Shown: in pieces, positions 56,191 to 64,000 of the stretch
How the letters are laid out: every line of letters begins with the position of its first letter
Position numbering within the stretch: the stretch's first letter is position 1
Assembly (NCBI GenBank): GCA_964510225.1
Contig: CAZEAN010000006.1
Span: 28,585 to 92,584 of the forward strand
Origin: CAZEAN01 sp964510225
Lineage (GTDB): Bacteria; Planctomycetota; Planctomycetia; Isosphaerales; Isosphaeraceae
Direction: 5' to 3'
Length of the DNA stretch: 64,000 bases
Position numbers and translations under genes: made by a program
Notes under the pieces: generated by a model
The model's database searches: none
What the model saw: the letters and a program-made list of their open reading frames with translations, nothing else
Told to the model about the DNA's origin: nothing

Positions 56191-58685
56191 ATGAGTCATT
56201 CCCAAAACGATGATGATCTGTTGAAACGCATCCGCCGAGCTAAGGATAAAGGGTGGACGGATCTCGATCTTAGCGATCGAGGGCTTACCGAACTTCCCGA
56301 TGAGCTAACAGAACTCAACGCACTCCAAGAGCTTTACCTCGAAAACAACCAGCTCAACACACTACCCGAAAGCTTCGGAAGCCTCAACGCANNNNNNNNN
56401 NNNNNNNNNNNNNNNNNNNNNNNNNNNNNNNNNNNNNNNNNNNNNNNNNNNNNNNNNNNNNNNNNNNNNNNNNNNNNNNNNNNNNNNNNNNCCTCGAAAA
56501 CAACCAGCTCAACACACTACCCGAAAGCTTCGGAAGCCTCAACGCACTCCAAACGCTTTACCTCAACAACAACCAGCTCAACACACTACCCAGCAAGCTC
56601 GATGAACTGAATGGATTGCAGCGGCTTTTCATCCACGACAACCCCGTCGCCGATTTCCTGCCGGCGGAAGTTCTCGGACCAACGTGGAACGAATTCGACC
56701 AAGGAGCAACACCAGCAGATCCCGCGAAGCTGCTGGCGTACTATTACCAGGTCGAGCAAGACAGCCGACCCCTCAATGAGGCGAAACTGATCTTGGTGGG
56801 ACGCGGTGGTGTCGGGAAAACCTCCTTGGTGAAACGACTCATTGACGGCACTTTCGACAAAGGAGAAGCCAAGACCGATGGAATCAACATCAGACCTTGG
56901 CCTGTTACGTTAGGTCCCGAAGATGATGTCACCCTCCATGTCTGGGATTTCGGCGGGCAGGAGATTATGCACTCCACCCACCAATTCTTCCTGACTGCTC
57001 GAAGCCTCTACGTCCTTGTTCTCTCCGGCCGGGAAGGAAACGAAGACCGCGACGCTGAATATTGGCTCCGCTTGATCGCAAGTTTCGGCAGCGATGCACC
57101 CGTCATCGTCGTTCTGAACAAGATCAAGGAAATGCCCTTCAACGTGAATCGTCGAGGGCTGCAACGTGAGTACCACGGTATCCGCGAGTTCGTACACACT
57201 GACTGTGATGATGGCACCGGAATTAAAGAACTCGAGACCATCATCCATCGTGAAACGGGCCGGCTTCATAACCTTCGCGCTAAGTTCCCCACCGCCTGGT
57301 TCGCCATCAAGAACAAGCTTTCCAAAAGTAAGAAGAACTATCTGACTTACGAAAAATACCGTGCTTTCTGCAAAAGAAACAAGGTAACCAACCCGAGCGG
57401 ACAGGATACGCTTGCAGGATTTCTGCACGACCTCGGCATCGCCCTTAACTACCGCGATGATCCCCGCCTCCGTGACACTCACGTGCTCAACCCCCACTGG
57501 GTCACCGCCGGTGTTTACACCATTCTCAATGCCCCGCTGCTGGCGCAACAACAGGGCAAACTCCACCTCAATGACTTGAGCACCATCCTCAAGGAAAAAA
57601 ACTACCCCCGCGAGATGCATCAGTTTTTGATCAACCTGATGCGCAAGTTCGAGCTTTGCTTCCCCTTCCCCGACGAAAACGAGCCAACCTACCTCGTTCC
57701 CGAACTCCTCGACAAAGAGGAACCTGAGTCCGTCGGTGAGTTTGACCCCGAAGGATGCCTCAACTTCCAGTACCGATATCCTGTCCTCCCTGAAGGATTA
57801 CTGCCTCGGTTTACGGTTCGCACCCACGTCATGAGTGAAGATCACTTCCGCTGGCGGACCGGTGTCATCCTCGGCTTCGACCGCCATCGTGCCCTTGTCC
57901 GCGCTGATGCCACCGACAACATCATCTCAATGATGGTCGACGGCCCCCTCGAAGGCCGTCGCCACCTCTTGGCGATCATCCGTTCCAACTTCGAACACAT
58001 CCACCGTCAGATTAGCAAACTCAACCCCAAAGAACTTGTTCCTGTACCCAATTATCCTGAGGTCGTCATTCCCTACCAAAAACTCTGTGTGCTTGAAGAA
58101 AAAGGAGTGACTGAACTGCACGAAGTCTACGATAATGAAGTCATCACTTTGAACGTCCTTGATTTGCTTAATGGCGTCGACTTAAGTGGTCAGCGTTCGC
58201 GACGCGACAAACCAACGTCCGCGCAGCTCAGACTCTTCATTAGCTATTCCCGCAAAGACGATCGCTACCGCGAAGAACTGAAATCGCATCTCACCCTGAT
58301 GCAGCGTCAAGGGATCATCGACACCTGGTACGACCAACTGACTCCCGCGGGTAAAAAGTGGGAAGCTGAAATTGCCCAGCACCTTGCCGAAGATGAGATC
58401 ATCGTGATGCTGATCAGCGCTGACTTTATCAGCTCACACTACTGTTACGTTAATGAAATGGAACAAGCGCTCAGACGCCATGACGCCGGGCAAGCCTGTG
58501 TGATTCCAGTACTCATTCGTAAGTGTGACTACAAAGGAGCCCCGTTTGCAAAACTGCAGATGCTGCCCGACCACGCCAATCCGATTGCAAAATCGTCTGA
58601 CAAAGACTCAGCATGGACTCGTGTCGCCGAAGAGATTCGTAAAGCAGCCGAACGATTGATCGCAGAACGACAACAAATCACCTGA
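56191..58685 (+). CDS. LRR-Roc-COR-TIR protein (Roco family), interrupted by assembly gap
   Basis: ATG 56191 begins a leucine-rich repeat domain (ELNALQELYLENNQLNTLP), split by the 100-N gap at 56392-56491. After it, LRR sequence resumes and leads to a Roc GTPase: LVGRGGVGKTSLVKRL (P-loop), HVWDFGGQEIMHSTHQFF (switch II), VVLNKI (NKxD-like). A COR domain follows (LNPHWVTAGVY, FPFPDENEPTYLVPELL). From about position 58220 a TIR domain starts (LRLFISYSRKDDRYREEL) and includes DTWYDQ, SADFISSHYCYVNEMEQAL and VIPVLIRKCDYKGAP; the Glu in YVNEM is at the place of the catalytic Glu of NADase TIRs. Roco proteins are GTPase switches; TIR at the C-terminus suggests signalling or NAD cleavage. The 14 bases missing from the repeat restore the frame across the gap. 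Confidence 0.88.
56392..56491. other. Assembly gap (100 N) in LRR repeats
   Basis: Exactly 100 N inside 69-bp leucine-rich-repeat units that are nearly identical at DNA level (CTCAACGCACTCCAA on both sides). True length and repeat number are unknown. Confidence 0.95.
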
Positions 58686-58760
58686 TTCAAAACGCTTCTT
58701 CAAGTTCTTCAGATCCATGGTTCGACGTTTCGGGATCACCAAGGTTCATCAACCAACAAC

Positions 58761-58783
58761 GGCGGCCCGGAGACCGGACCGCC
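58761..58783. terminator. Terminator hairpin between Roco-TIR and Hsp20 genes
   Basis: GGCGGCCCGG and CCGGACCGCC around AGA (one mismatch), lying between two convergent genes; flanking CCAA/TTGG extends the stem. Likely bidirectional. Confidence 0.65.
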
Positions 58784-58822
58784 TTGGTGCACTCAGAGAT
58801 TCAAACGCTCGGAGCCGAAGGA

Positions 58823-59284
58823 TTACTTCGACGCGTTGGCGCCGACCTTGATCTGCTTCGGCTTGGCCGATTCGGCCTTCGGCAGGGTCAAACGCAAGAC
58901 GCCGTGGTCGTGATCAGCGACGGCCTTCTCTGCGTCGACCGGAACTGAGAGCGAGATCGTGCGTCGGAGGGTCCCGAAGCGACGTTCGCGGATGTGCCAG
59001 GTTTCACCCTTACGCTCTTCTTCTGCCTTCGTCTCACCTTGAATCGTCAAGGTGTCACCGTGAATCGTCACATTGACATTGTCGGGGTCAATCCCCGGCA
59101 GCGAGGCTTCCACCACAAACGATTCCGGGGTCTCCCGGACGTCGATCGGGAGCACAAATGCACTACCTGACCCTTGCGCTGAGGCTAGCCCGTTCGGTCG
59201 GACATAGCTGTCTTGGAACAAGGTGTTCACGGCGTCTCGGAGGCTGACCATTTCGCGGAACGGATCAAAACGTTCGATTGTCAT
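58823..59284 (-). CDS. Small heat-shock protein, Hsp20/alpha-crystallin family
   Basis: 153 aa with AGAGGAGAG before ATG 59284. The alpha-crystallin domain spans about residues 45-140: PIDVRETPESFVVEASLPG, NVNVTIHGDTLTIQGE, FGTLRRTISLSVPVD and GVLRLTLPKAE, the conserved beta-8/9 signature. It is an ATP-independent holdase chaperone that oligomerises in the cytosol. No CIRCE-like inverted repeat is seen upstream. Being on a plasmid-like replicon, it may add stress tolerance. Confidence 0.92.
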   Translation of the reverse strand: MTIERFDPFREMVSLRDAVNTLFQDSYVRPNGLASAQGSGSAFVLPIDVRETPESFVVEASLPGIDPDNVNVTIHGDTLTIQGETKAEEERKGETWHIRERRFGTLRRTISLSVPVDAEKAVADHDHGVLRLTLPKAESAKPKQIKVGANASK

Positions 59285-59814
59285 CAGAGTCTCTCCTCTT
59301 AAAGTTTCGAGGTCTTTCTAGCCTCTCTGGGCCAGATTCTCCCCGTCCACTTACCTTGAAACGCTCAGTTCGGCGGTCACCACCGCCTCGGCCCGGTCTC
59401 ACCGTGCCGTTCAGTCTTCAACAGGTTGCACACAGCGCGCCAATCAAAAATAAATCACCTAAGTCATTAAAATAAAACGATTTAAGCAATCATAATTTTT
59501 CGCAAGCCAAAACAGCAACGCCACAATGGCAGCATCCCATCGGATTACTCGGGGGTCCAATGCCGCCAAACGCCATTTTGGCACTAGCTAATTTGGCTCT
59601 AGTTTTTGTGGCAGCTTGGTGTCTGATAAGGTTGCTTGGAGCCACTGCAGGACTCTCGGGTGGCATGGTCGACTTGACAGGGTTCAGGTTGCCTATTCTA
59701 ACATCGTCTTATTGAACACGATTCGAAGGCCCCGTATCACCATCGACATAAGAATACACTTAATAGAAGGACTGAGGGACTGATCGATCGATCCTTGGAT
59801 CAGGGCCAGTTCTC
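59285..59814. promoter_or_regulatory. Divergent region upstream of Hsp20 and FHA genes
   Basis: 530 bp without a gene. It is AT-rich at 59440-59500. Two direct copies of TTTGGC(A/T)CTAG lie at 59577-59587 and 59592-59602, spaced 15 bp, and GCCAAA at about 59565 pairs with the first TTTGGC. This could be an operator for one of the flanking genes. Confidence 0.4.
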
Positions 59815-61065
59815 GTGACCATAGGGGAAACGACCATCGCTACGCCATCGGACGCTCCAGCACCCAATTATCCGAACGGGCCACGCCTCTGGGTCAACGG
59901 GTCGTTCCAGCTCCGCTGGATCGACACACAGCAAAGAACAACAAACGTCAAGATTGAGCAACCCTTTGCCTTAGTCGGCCGCTCCGAGAGTGCCGATCTG
60001 ATCATCGATGATCCCGAGATCAGCCAACGCCACGTCTATCTCCATCTTGATCACCGGGGGGTCTTTGCGGTCGACCTCGACTCGCGGACCGGAACCCAGA
60101 TCGATAACGCCTCGGGAAGCCGATCGGCCTGGCTCACGGAACCCGGCGATGGAGTAACGCTCGTCGGCCACCGGATTGAGCTCATCGACTTTCAGGTTCA
60201 TAGCAGTTCTGATGAGTCACCGGTCTTTTTAGAGCTGATCCCTGAAGAAGATCCTGATTGCCCTCTCCAGCCCACCGGTCGTTTGATTTTCCTCGGCAGA
60301 AGCCACCACAGCACCCTGAAATTCTCAGGTCAAGAAGTCGCCCGGATCCATGCGATCTTGGTCCGATCCCACCTCGGCGTCTTCCTCGTCGACCTCGTCG
60401 GCGTCAACCTGGCGATCAACGGACATTTGGTCAGATCCACCGTCACCCCAATCATAGACGGCCAAATCCTTACGATCGGTCATCATCGATTAAGGATCCG
60501 GATCCGTCCCCCGGCAAACACCTTGACCTCGTACAATACGAGTGAAGGCTTGCCGGAAGTGCCGATCAATGAACTGGTGCCGGCTGCGCCTCCTGAGGTT
60601 CAAGCTGCCTTGGCGTCATGGGTCGGGCAAGCCGTCCAGGCCGGTCAGTCTGAACTCGCTCGACAACAACAACAGTTCCAAAAGTCGCTCCTGAGCGCCG
60701 TCAAGCAGCTCTACAGCGACCAAGAAGCACTCTTTGAAAAGCATCTGGAACGGATCGACCGCCTCCAGACTGAACTCCGGACACTCCGTTCTGAACTCCG
60801 ACGTCGGCTCGAAGGTGACGACGAAACACTCGCGGAGATTCCAGCGTTCAATCAGAAGACGGCCCCCGATCTGCCGATGCTCAACGAGCCCGAATTCCCT
60901 CCGTTACACGCGCCTCGGGCGAAGCCCTCGGACAAAGAAGGACGATCCACCACCTGGCTCATCAATCGGGTCCAAGAACTCGAAACTGAGGTCGATAAAG
61001 AGACACGATCCACTTGGCGCGATCTCCTCGATCGAGTCCGAAGAACCGACCGGAACCCCCGATGA
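59815..61065 (+). CDS. Tandem FHA-domain protein with coiled coil
   Basis: 416 aa from GTG 59815; no ATG is near and the family match starts within 25 residues. The first FHA domain (about 50-110) has GRSESADLIIDDPEISQRHVY, the phosphothreonine-binding GRS and SxRH motifs. The second (about 160-235) has LGRSHHSTLKFSGQEVARIH and INGHLV; its SxRH is changed to ARIH, so it may not bind phosphate. A helical region at about 260-340 (QQQFQKSLLSAVKQLYSDQE, RIDRLQTELRTLRSELRRR) should form a coiled coil. Probably an adaptor that reads Thr phosphorylation. Its place beside the origin may be chance. Confidence 0.8.
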   Translation: MTIGETTIATPSDAPAPNYPNGPRLWVNGSFQLRWIDTQQRTTNVKIEQPFALVGRSESADLIIDDPEISQRHVYLHLDHRGVFAVDLDSRTGTQIDNASGSRSAWLTEPGDGVTLVGHRIELIDFQVHSSSDESPVFLELIPEEDPDCPLQPTGRLIFLGRSHHSTLKFSGQEVARIHAILVRSHLGVFLVDLVGVNLAINGHLVRSTVTPIIDGQILTIGHHRLRIRIRPPANTLTSYNTSEGLPEVPINELVPAAPPEVQAALASWVGQAVQAGQSELARQQQQFQKSLLSAVKQLYSDQEALFEKHLERIDRLQTELRTLRSELRRRLEGDDETLAEIPAFNQKTAPDLPMLNEPEFPPLHAPRAKPSDKEGRSTTWLINRVQELETEVDKETRSTWRDLLDRVRRTDRNPR

Positions 61066-61097
61066 CCGTCATCAAAGCGCCCGCTTCTGAGGCCAAA

Positions 61098-61117
61098 GAG
61101 GGTCACTGCTGACCCTC
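61098..61117 (+). terminator. Terminator hairpin after the FHA gene
   Basis: GAGGGTCA and TGACCCTC around CTGC, followed by AATCTTCCTCT. 33 bases after the stop. Confidence 0.7.
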
Positions 61118-61265
61118 AATCTTCCTCTCGACGACGACTGTCCGAGGACTCGAAACCCCCTCTCAATGAACGCTGAGGGTACATCTGGGGCAACCCAATC
61201 TTGATGGAACAGCGACCGCCGAAAGACTGCGCTGAGGGCCTCAACTCGCTGTTACTCGCTTCTCT

Positions 61266-61795
61266 TACCGATGAACCGGACACCCTGAACCGAGCCTTGA
61301 ACCGCAGCTTCTTACCGATGAACCGGACACCTTTCGTACCCTTGAGCCCTTAAAGGGAGTCTCGGGAACAGGTTATTAATACCGATGAACCGGACACCCT
61401 AAGGCGTTCCTTCGATCGGACTGAGACTCTCTGAGGACAAGGTCGTACAGTTGACCGTTCACCACGATGGACCGGACACCCTAAGTGGAAAATCAACCCT
61501 GCACTACCGATGTACCGCGCATACTTAACCCGACGGATTCGGGCTTCAATCGACCCGAATTTGCCCCCAAATCTTACCTTGGTTACCGATGAACCACCCG
61601 TACCACACAAAAGTACAGGTACCGACAAACCACCCATACCGCACATTTGAGCGCTACAAATTCCAGACCGGTCTAGAATTTTAGTGTTAAAAATTCTGGG
61701 CGCTCGTACCGATTAACCGAGCATACTTAGAGGTGCACCTACAGATTAACCGGACACCCTAAAACGTGCACCTACAGATTAACCGAGCATACTTA
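61266..61795. repeat. Iteron array, candidate replication origin
   Basis: About ten copies of a 20-22 bp repeat in one orientation, upstream of the Rep gene. Group A, TACCGATGAACCGGACACCC, starts at 61266, 61313 and 61380, with a variant at 61462 (CCACGATGGACCGGACACCC) and TACAGATTAACCGGACACCC at 61740. Group B, TACCGATTAACCGAGCATAC, starts at 61707, with variants at 61505 and 61773. Two more with ACCACCC ends start at 61584 and 61620. AT-rich AGAATTTT/AAAATTCT arms (61675-61697) may mark the melting region. Iterons bind RepA in theta plasmids. Confidence 0.85.
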
Positions 61796-61945
61796 GCAAT
61801 TGCAAACCCTTGCACAAAAAGGACTTGCGATGCGGAGACTTCTGTTATAGACTCTGTTTTAAGACAACAACACAGCAGAGCGCTGGCCGGCAGCCAGCTT
61901 TGTGTTGCGTTTTTCGGACTCAGGGAAGGCAGAATCGGAGCCCGG

Positions 61946-63553
61946 ATGCACTCCTTCGAGACCCTCGGAATCGGGATTAACATCGTGACCAAGCCTTCCC
62001 GAGACCACACTCAGCCGCTCTTCGAAGGCCTCGATGAGGACCGCTCTGACGGCTCACTCCAGGAGTCTGCATTCAAGGATGAACTGAACCTCGCCGAATT
62101 TCCCGTAGCCGCACTCGCAGACCGGATCCCCGATGGCCAGACCACCCTCGTCTTCGAAGACCGACTCGATCGACGCGACGGCCCCCCGATCGTCCGTCGC
62201 CTCACGATCATGGGAACCGCCAAGCACGGGCTCCCCACCTCGGTCGATGATGAGGTCCTCGTTGGACTTGTCCAACTCACCAAGCGCTGGAATAATTTCA
62301 CAGATCCTCGTGTGAACTTCTCTAGATATGAACTTATCGAACTTCTTGGATGGCCTCAGACAGGTCAAAGTTATAAACGAATCGAAGAAGCATTACATCG
62401 ATGGGTTGGCATTGTTCTTTCATATGAAAATGCGTGGTGGGACAATGCTGAGAAGAGTTGGGTCGATGAGCACTTCCACGTCCTCGACAATGTAACCCTC
62501 TACGACCGCGAGCGTCGTCGGCCGTCGAAATCAGCAGCGGCATCAACGGGTGCGTCCAACCGGAAGCGCGGGAAGCGTGGCAACGCTCCGCCCCCTCTGT
62601 CGAGCTTCAAGTGGAACGAAGCCATCTTCCGGAGCTTTCAGAGCGGTAACCTCAAACAGATCGACCTCGAGTTTTACCTCAAGCTCCGACTCCCAACGAC
62701 CAAACGGCTGTTCCGTTTCTTGGACAAACGTTTTTATCGTTGCGATCGAATTGAATTCGACCTTAGAACATTTGCATGTGAGCATATTGGGTTAAGCCGA
62801 TCCTACAAGCCGACTGAGTTGAAGAGGAGGCTCCGACCAGCGATTGCCGAGTTACAGCGGCAAGGCTTCTTGGAACCAATCGAGGAATCGGAACGCTACA
62901 TCAGGCGTTCTCGAGGTCACTGGCAGGTGGTTTTTGTCCGAGGACCTCGGGGTCGAGAGCCGATCGAAGCGACTCCGGAAGAGCGTGCCGCGATGGCCGT
63001 TGAGTTGGTCGACCGCGGCGTTGCATCACGGACCGCAGCCGAACTCGCTGAGGAGTACAGCCCCGACCGGATCCAGCCGAAGCTTGATGCCTTTGATTGG
63101 CTTCGTCGACAAAAAGACAAGCGTGTCACCAAAAACCCGTCGGGATATCTTGTTGCATCAATCCGAGATGACTATCAGCCTCCCGACGGCTATGACCCTT
63201 CGGCGGAAGCAGAGCGGCTCGCGGAGGCTCAGGCAGCGGTTGCCGAAGCCGAGCAACGCCGACGTGACGCCGAGGCAGCCGAACTCCAACGCCAGCGTGA
63301 GGCTGAAGCTCTCGAAGCAGCTCGACTCGAAGCACTCCGTGCTTGTTGGGCAGATCTCCCAAAGGCCGAACGCGACGCCATCACTGCCCGTGTTAAGTCC
63401 GAGAACCCGCGACTCCGTCGCTGGAAGACTGTTCTCGAACCACTCTGCCTGAACGCCCTCGAAACTCAGCTCGCCGACCAAGGCGAACCCCTTGTCATCA
63501 CCCTTCCTCCGCCCGATCACAAAACAACTGATTCCCTGTTTCCTGATAAGTGA
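61946..63553 (+). CDS. repA: Replication initiator, RepA-like
   Basis: 535 aa from ATG 61946, chosen because GGAG lies five bases upstream and the longer frame, to 61766, would run through the last iteron. The core (about 40-330) has TLVFEDRLDRRDGPPIVRRL, GVEx-like VGLVQLTKRWN, FSRYELIELLGWPQTGQSYKRIEEAL and IDLEFYLKLRLPTTKRLFRF, characteristic of the RPA/Rep-A family of plasmid initiators with winged helices. The C-terminal part has a Glu/Ala-rich coiled coil (RLAEAQAAVAEAEQRRRDAE). It should bind the iterons just upstream, open the origin and recruit the host replisome; its own gene is probably autorepressed through them. Confidence 0.88.
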   Translation: MHSFETLGIGINIVTKPSRDHTQPLFEGLDEDRSDGSLQESAFKDELNLAEFPVAALADRIPDGQTTLVFEDRLDRRDGPPIVRRLTIMGTAKHGLPTSVDDEVLVGLVQLTKRWNNFTDPRVNFSRYELIELLGWPQTGQSYKRIEEALHRWVGIVLSYENAWWDNAEKSWVDEHFHVLDNVTLYDRERRRPSKSAAASTGASNRKRGKRGNAPPPLSSFKWNEAIFRSFQSGNLKQIDLEFYLKLRLPTTKRLFRFLDKRFYRCDRIEFDLRTFACEHIGLSRSYKPTELKRRLRPAIAELQRQGFLEPIEESERYIRRSRGHWQVVFVRGPRGREPIEATPEERAAMAVELVDRGVASRTAAELAEEYSPDRIQPKLDAFDWLRRQKDKRVTKNPSGYLVASIRDDYQPPDGYDPSAEAERLAEAQAAVAEAEQRRRDAEAAELQRQREAEALEAARLEALRACWADLPKAERDAITARVKSENPRLRRWKTVLEPLCLNALETQLADQGEPLVITLPPPDHKTTDSLFPDK

Positions 63554-63593
63554 TCACTTTCAAAACATTATAAGTGATCACTTTCAAAACATT
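63546..63593. repeat. Two perfect 24-bp tandem repeats after repA
   Basis: Two adjacent copies of ATAAGTGATCACTTTCAAAA plus CATT. Each holds the palindrome AAGTGATCACTT. The first overlaps the last codons of repA. Candidate operator or a second binding site for Rep or a host factor. Confidence 0.75.
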
Positions 63594-64000
63594 TTATGTC
63601 AACTCAAAGGTGGACTGACGACTCTACCGGCTTCCTGCTGGTAGGTTCGCAAGTCGCCTAAAAGCCCGACTAATGGGCAATCAGGAACACAAAGTCCCTT
63701 GTAACTCATACACTTCGAACCCAAGGGTCTACCTACTAAATCAACTCAAGCGAAACGTTTTATCAACTCTCTACGGCACCACAAAACTTAGGGTCCAACC
63801 CGAATGGCATGGACTTAAGCGTAAGTGGTTGATGCCTTGTGGCTTGGGACGGTTGATTTCTGGCAGAGCTTCGGGTCACGTCAACGGAGACGATCCTCAG
63901 CGACCTCGAGAGCTTCGCCTCATGATCCCTCGACTCCACCGAATCTTGGCCGTGTTGCGTCAGCGTGGCACCTCGCTGCTGCAACCACAGCAGATCCTCC
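63594..64000. other. Right edge: no clear gene
   Basis: CTACCGGC and GCTGGTAG near 63625-63645 form an 8-bp hairpin that may end the repA transcript. A plus frame is open from 63619 to the window end, with ATG at 63673 (MGNQEHKVPCNSY, later LMIPRLHRILAVLRQRG), but it has no ribosome site and no family resemblance. A minus frame (63763-63984) competes with it. Confidence 0.4.
63673..64000 (+). CDS. Doubtful partial frame running off the right edge
   Basis: At least 109 codons from ATG 63673, open to the end of the window. No ribosome site and no recognisable domain; the second half is Arg- and Leu-rich (RPRELRLMIPRLHRI). It could be the start of a real gene or an accident of composition. Confidence 0.2.
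   Translation, partial: MGNQEHKVPCNSYTSNPRVYLLNQLKRNVLSTLYGTTKLRVQPEWHGLKRKWLMPCGLGRLISGRASGHVNGDDPQRPRELRLMIPRLHRILAVLRQRGTSLLQPQQIL

Noticed and set aside
61266..61795. CRISPR array or transposon end repeats
   Set aside because: Direct 20-22 bp copies with irregular short spacing just before an initiator gene fit iterons; no transposase or cas gene nearby.
1..64000. Insertion sequences, integrases, tRNA or rRNA genes
   Set aside because: I found no transposase or recombinase motifs and no cloverleaf or rRNA-like segment, though short or degenerate ones could be missed without a search tool.

Overview
The window looks like part of a planctomycete replicon, most likely an Isosphaeraceae-like plasmid or megaplasmid. 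The taxonomic signs are two giant secreted proteins with the LEPR-XLL N-terminal signature, a DUF1559 prepilin-like protein, a TIGR03067-like secreted protein, an FHA protein and a NhaR-type LysR regulator. Replicon signs are a ParA ATPase with a small ribbon-helix-helix partner, an upstream repeat-rich region that could be a centromere, and a RepA-like initiator preceded by about ten iterons. Two 100-N assembly gaps (33158-33257 and 56392-56491) each lie inside a repeat-coding gene. The genus cannot be fixed from sequence alone.

Layout. 1-27786 (minus strand): two tandem giant extracellular paralogues. The first runs off the left edge (at least 3793 codons); the second is complete (5283 aa). 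Both combine BNR/sialidase-like sequence, proprotein-convertase P-like domains, a sortilin/VPS10-like propeller, bacterial Ig-like repeats and FG-GAP repeats. 28378-32507: a glycan-modification group (GT2-GtrA, methyltransferase, GT2 on minus; a sulfotransferase divergent on plus). 32608-37753 (minus): a lipoprotein with LamG, beta-helix and fibronectin III domains, broken by a gap. 37932-43594: NhaR-like regulator, HPF/RaiA-like factor, YncE/phosphoesterase fusion, TIGR03067-like protein and a small membrane protein.

43837-46490: RHH and ParA genes with the AT-rich repeat region. 46576-48250: a glycosyltransferase and an orphan 6-phospho-3-hexuloisomerase-like SIS protein. 48318-52223: little-known genes, including a lipoprotein gene broken by an in-frame stop, a caspase-fold-like protein and a permuted papain-like protein. 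52730-55985: a secreted protein, gene debris (a duplicated glycosyltransferase tail), and the DUF1559/lipoprotein pair. 56191-58685: an LRR-Roc-COR-TIR protein broken by a gap. 58823-61065: Hsp20 and an FHA protein. 61260-63553: iteron origin and RepA-like initiator. 63554-64000: tandem 24-bp repeats and a doubtful partial frame.

How parts may fit together (inference): the sugar transferases, lipid-linked sugar carrier protein and sulfotransferase could build or decorate surface glycans next to the giant surface proteins and the LamG/beta-helix lipoprotein. Rep, Par and the repeat regions maintain the replicon. The TIR-Roco protein and the two putative cysteine-hydrolase proteins are the best candidates for a conflict or signalling role.
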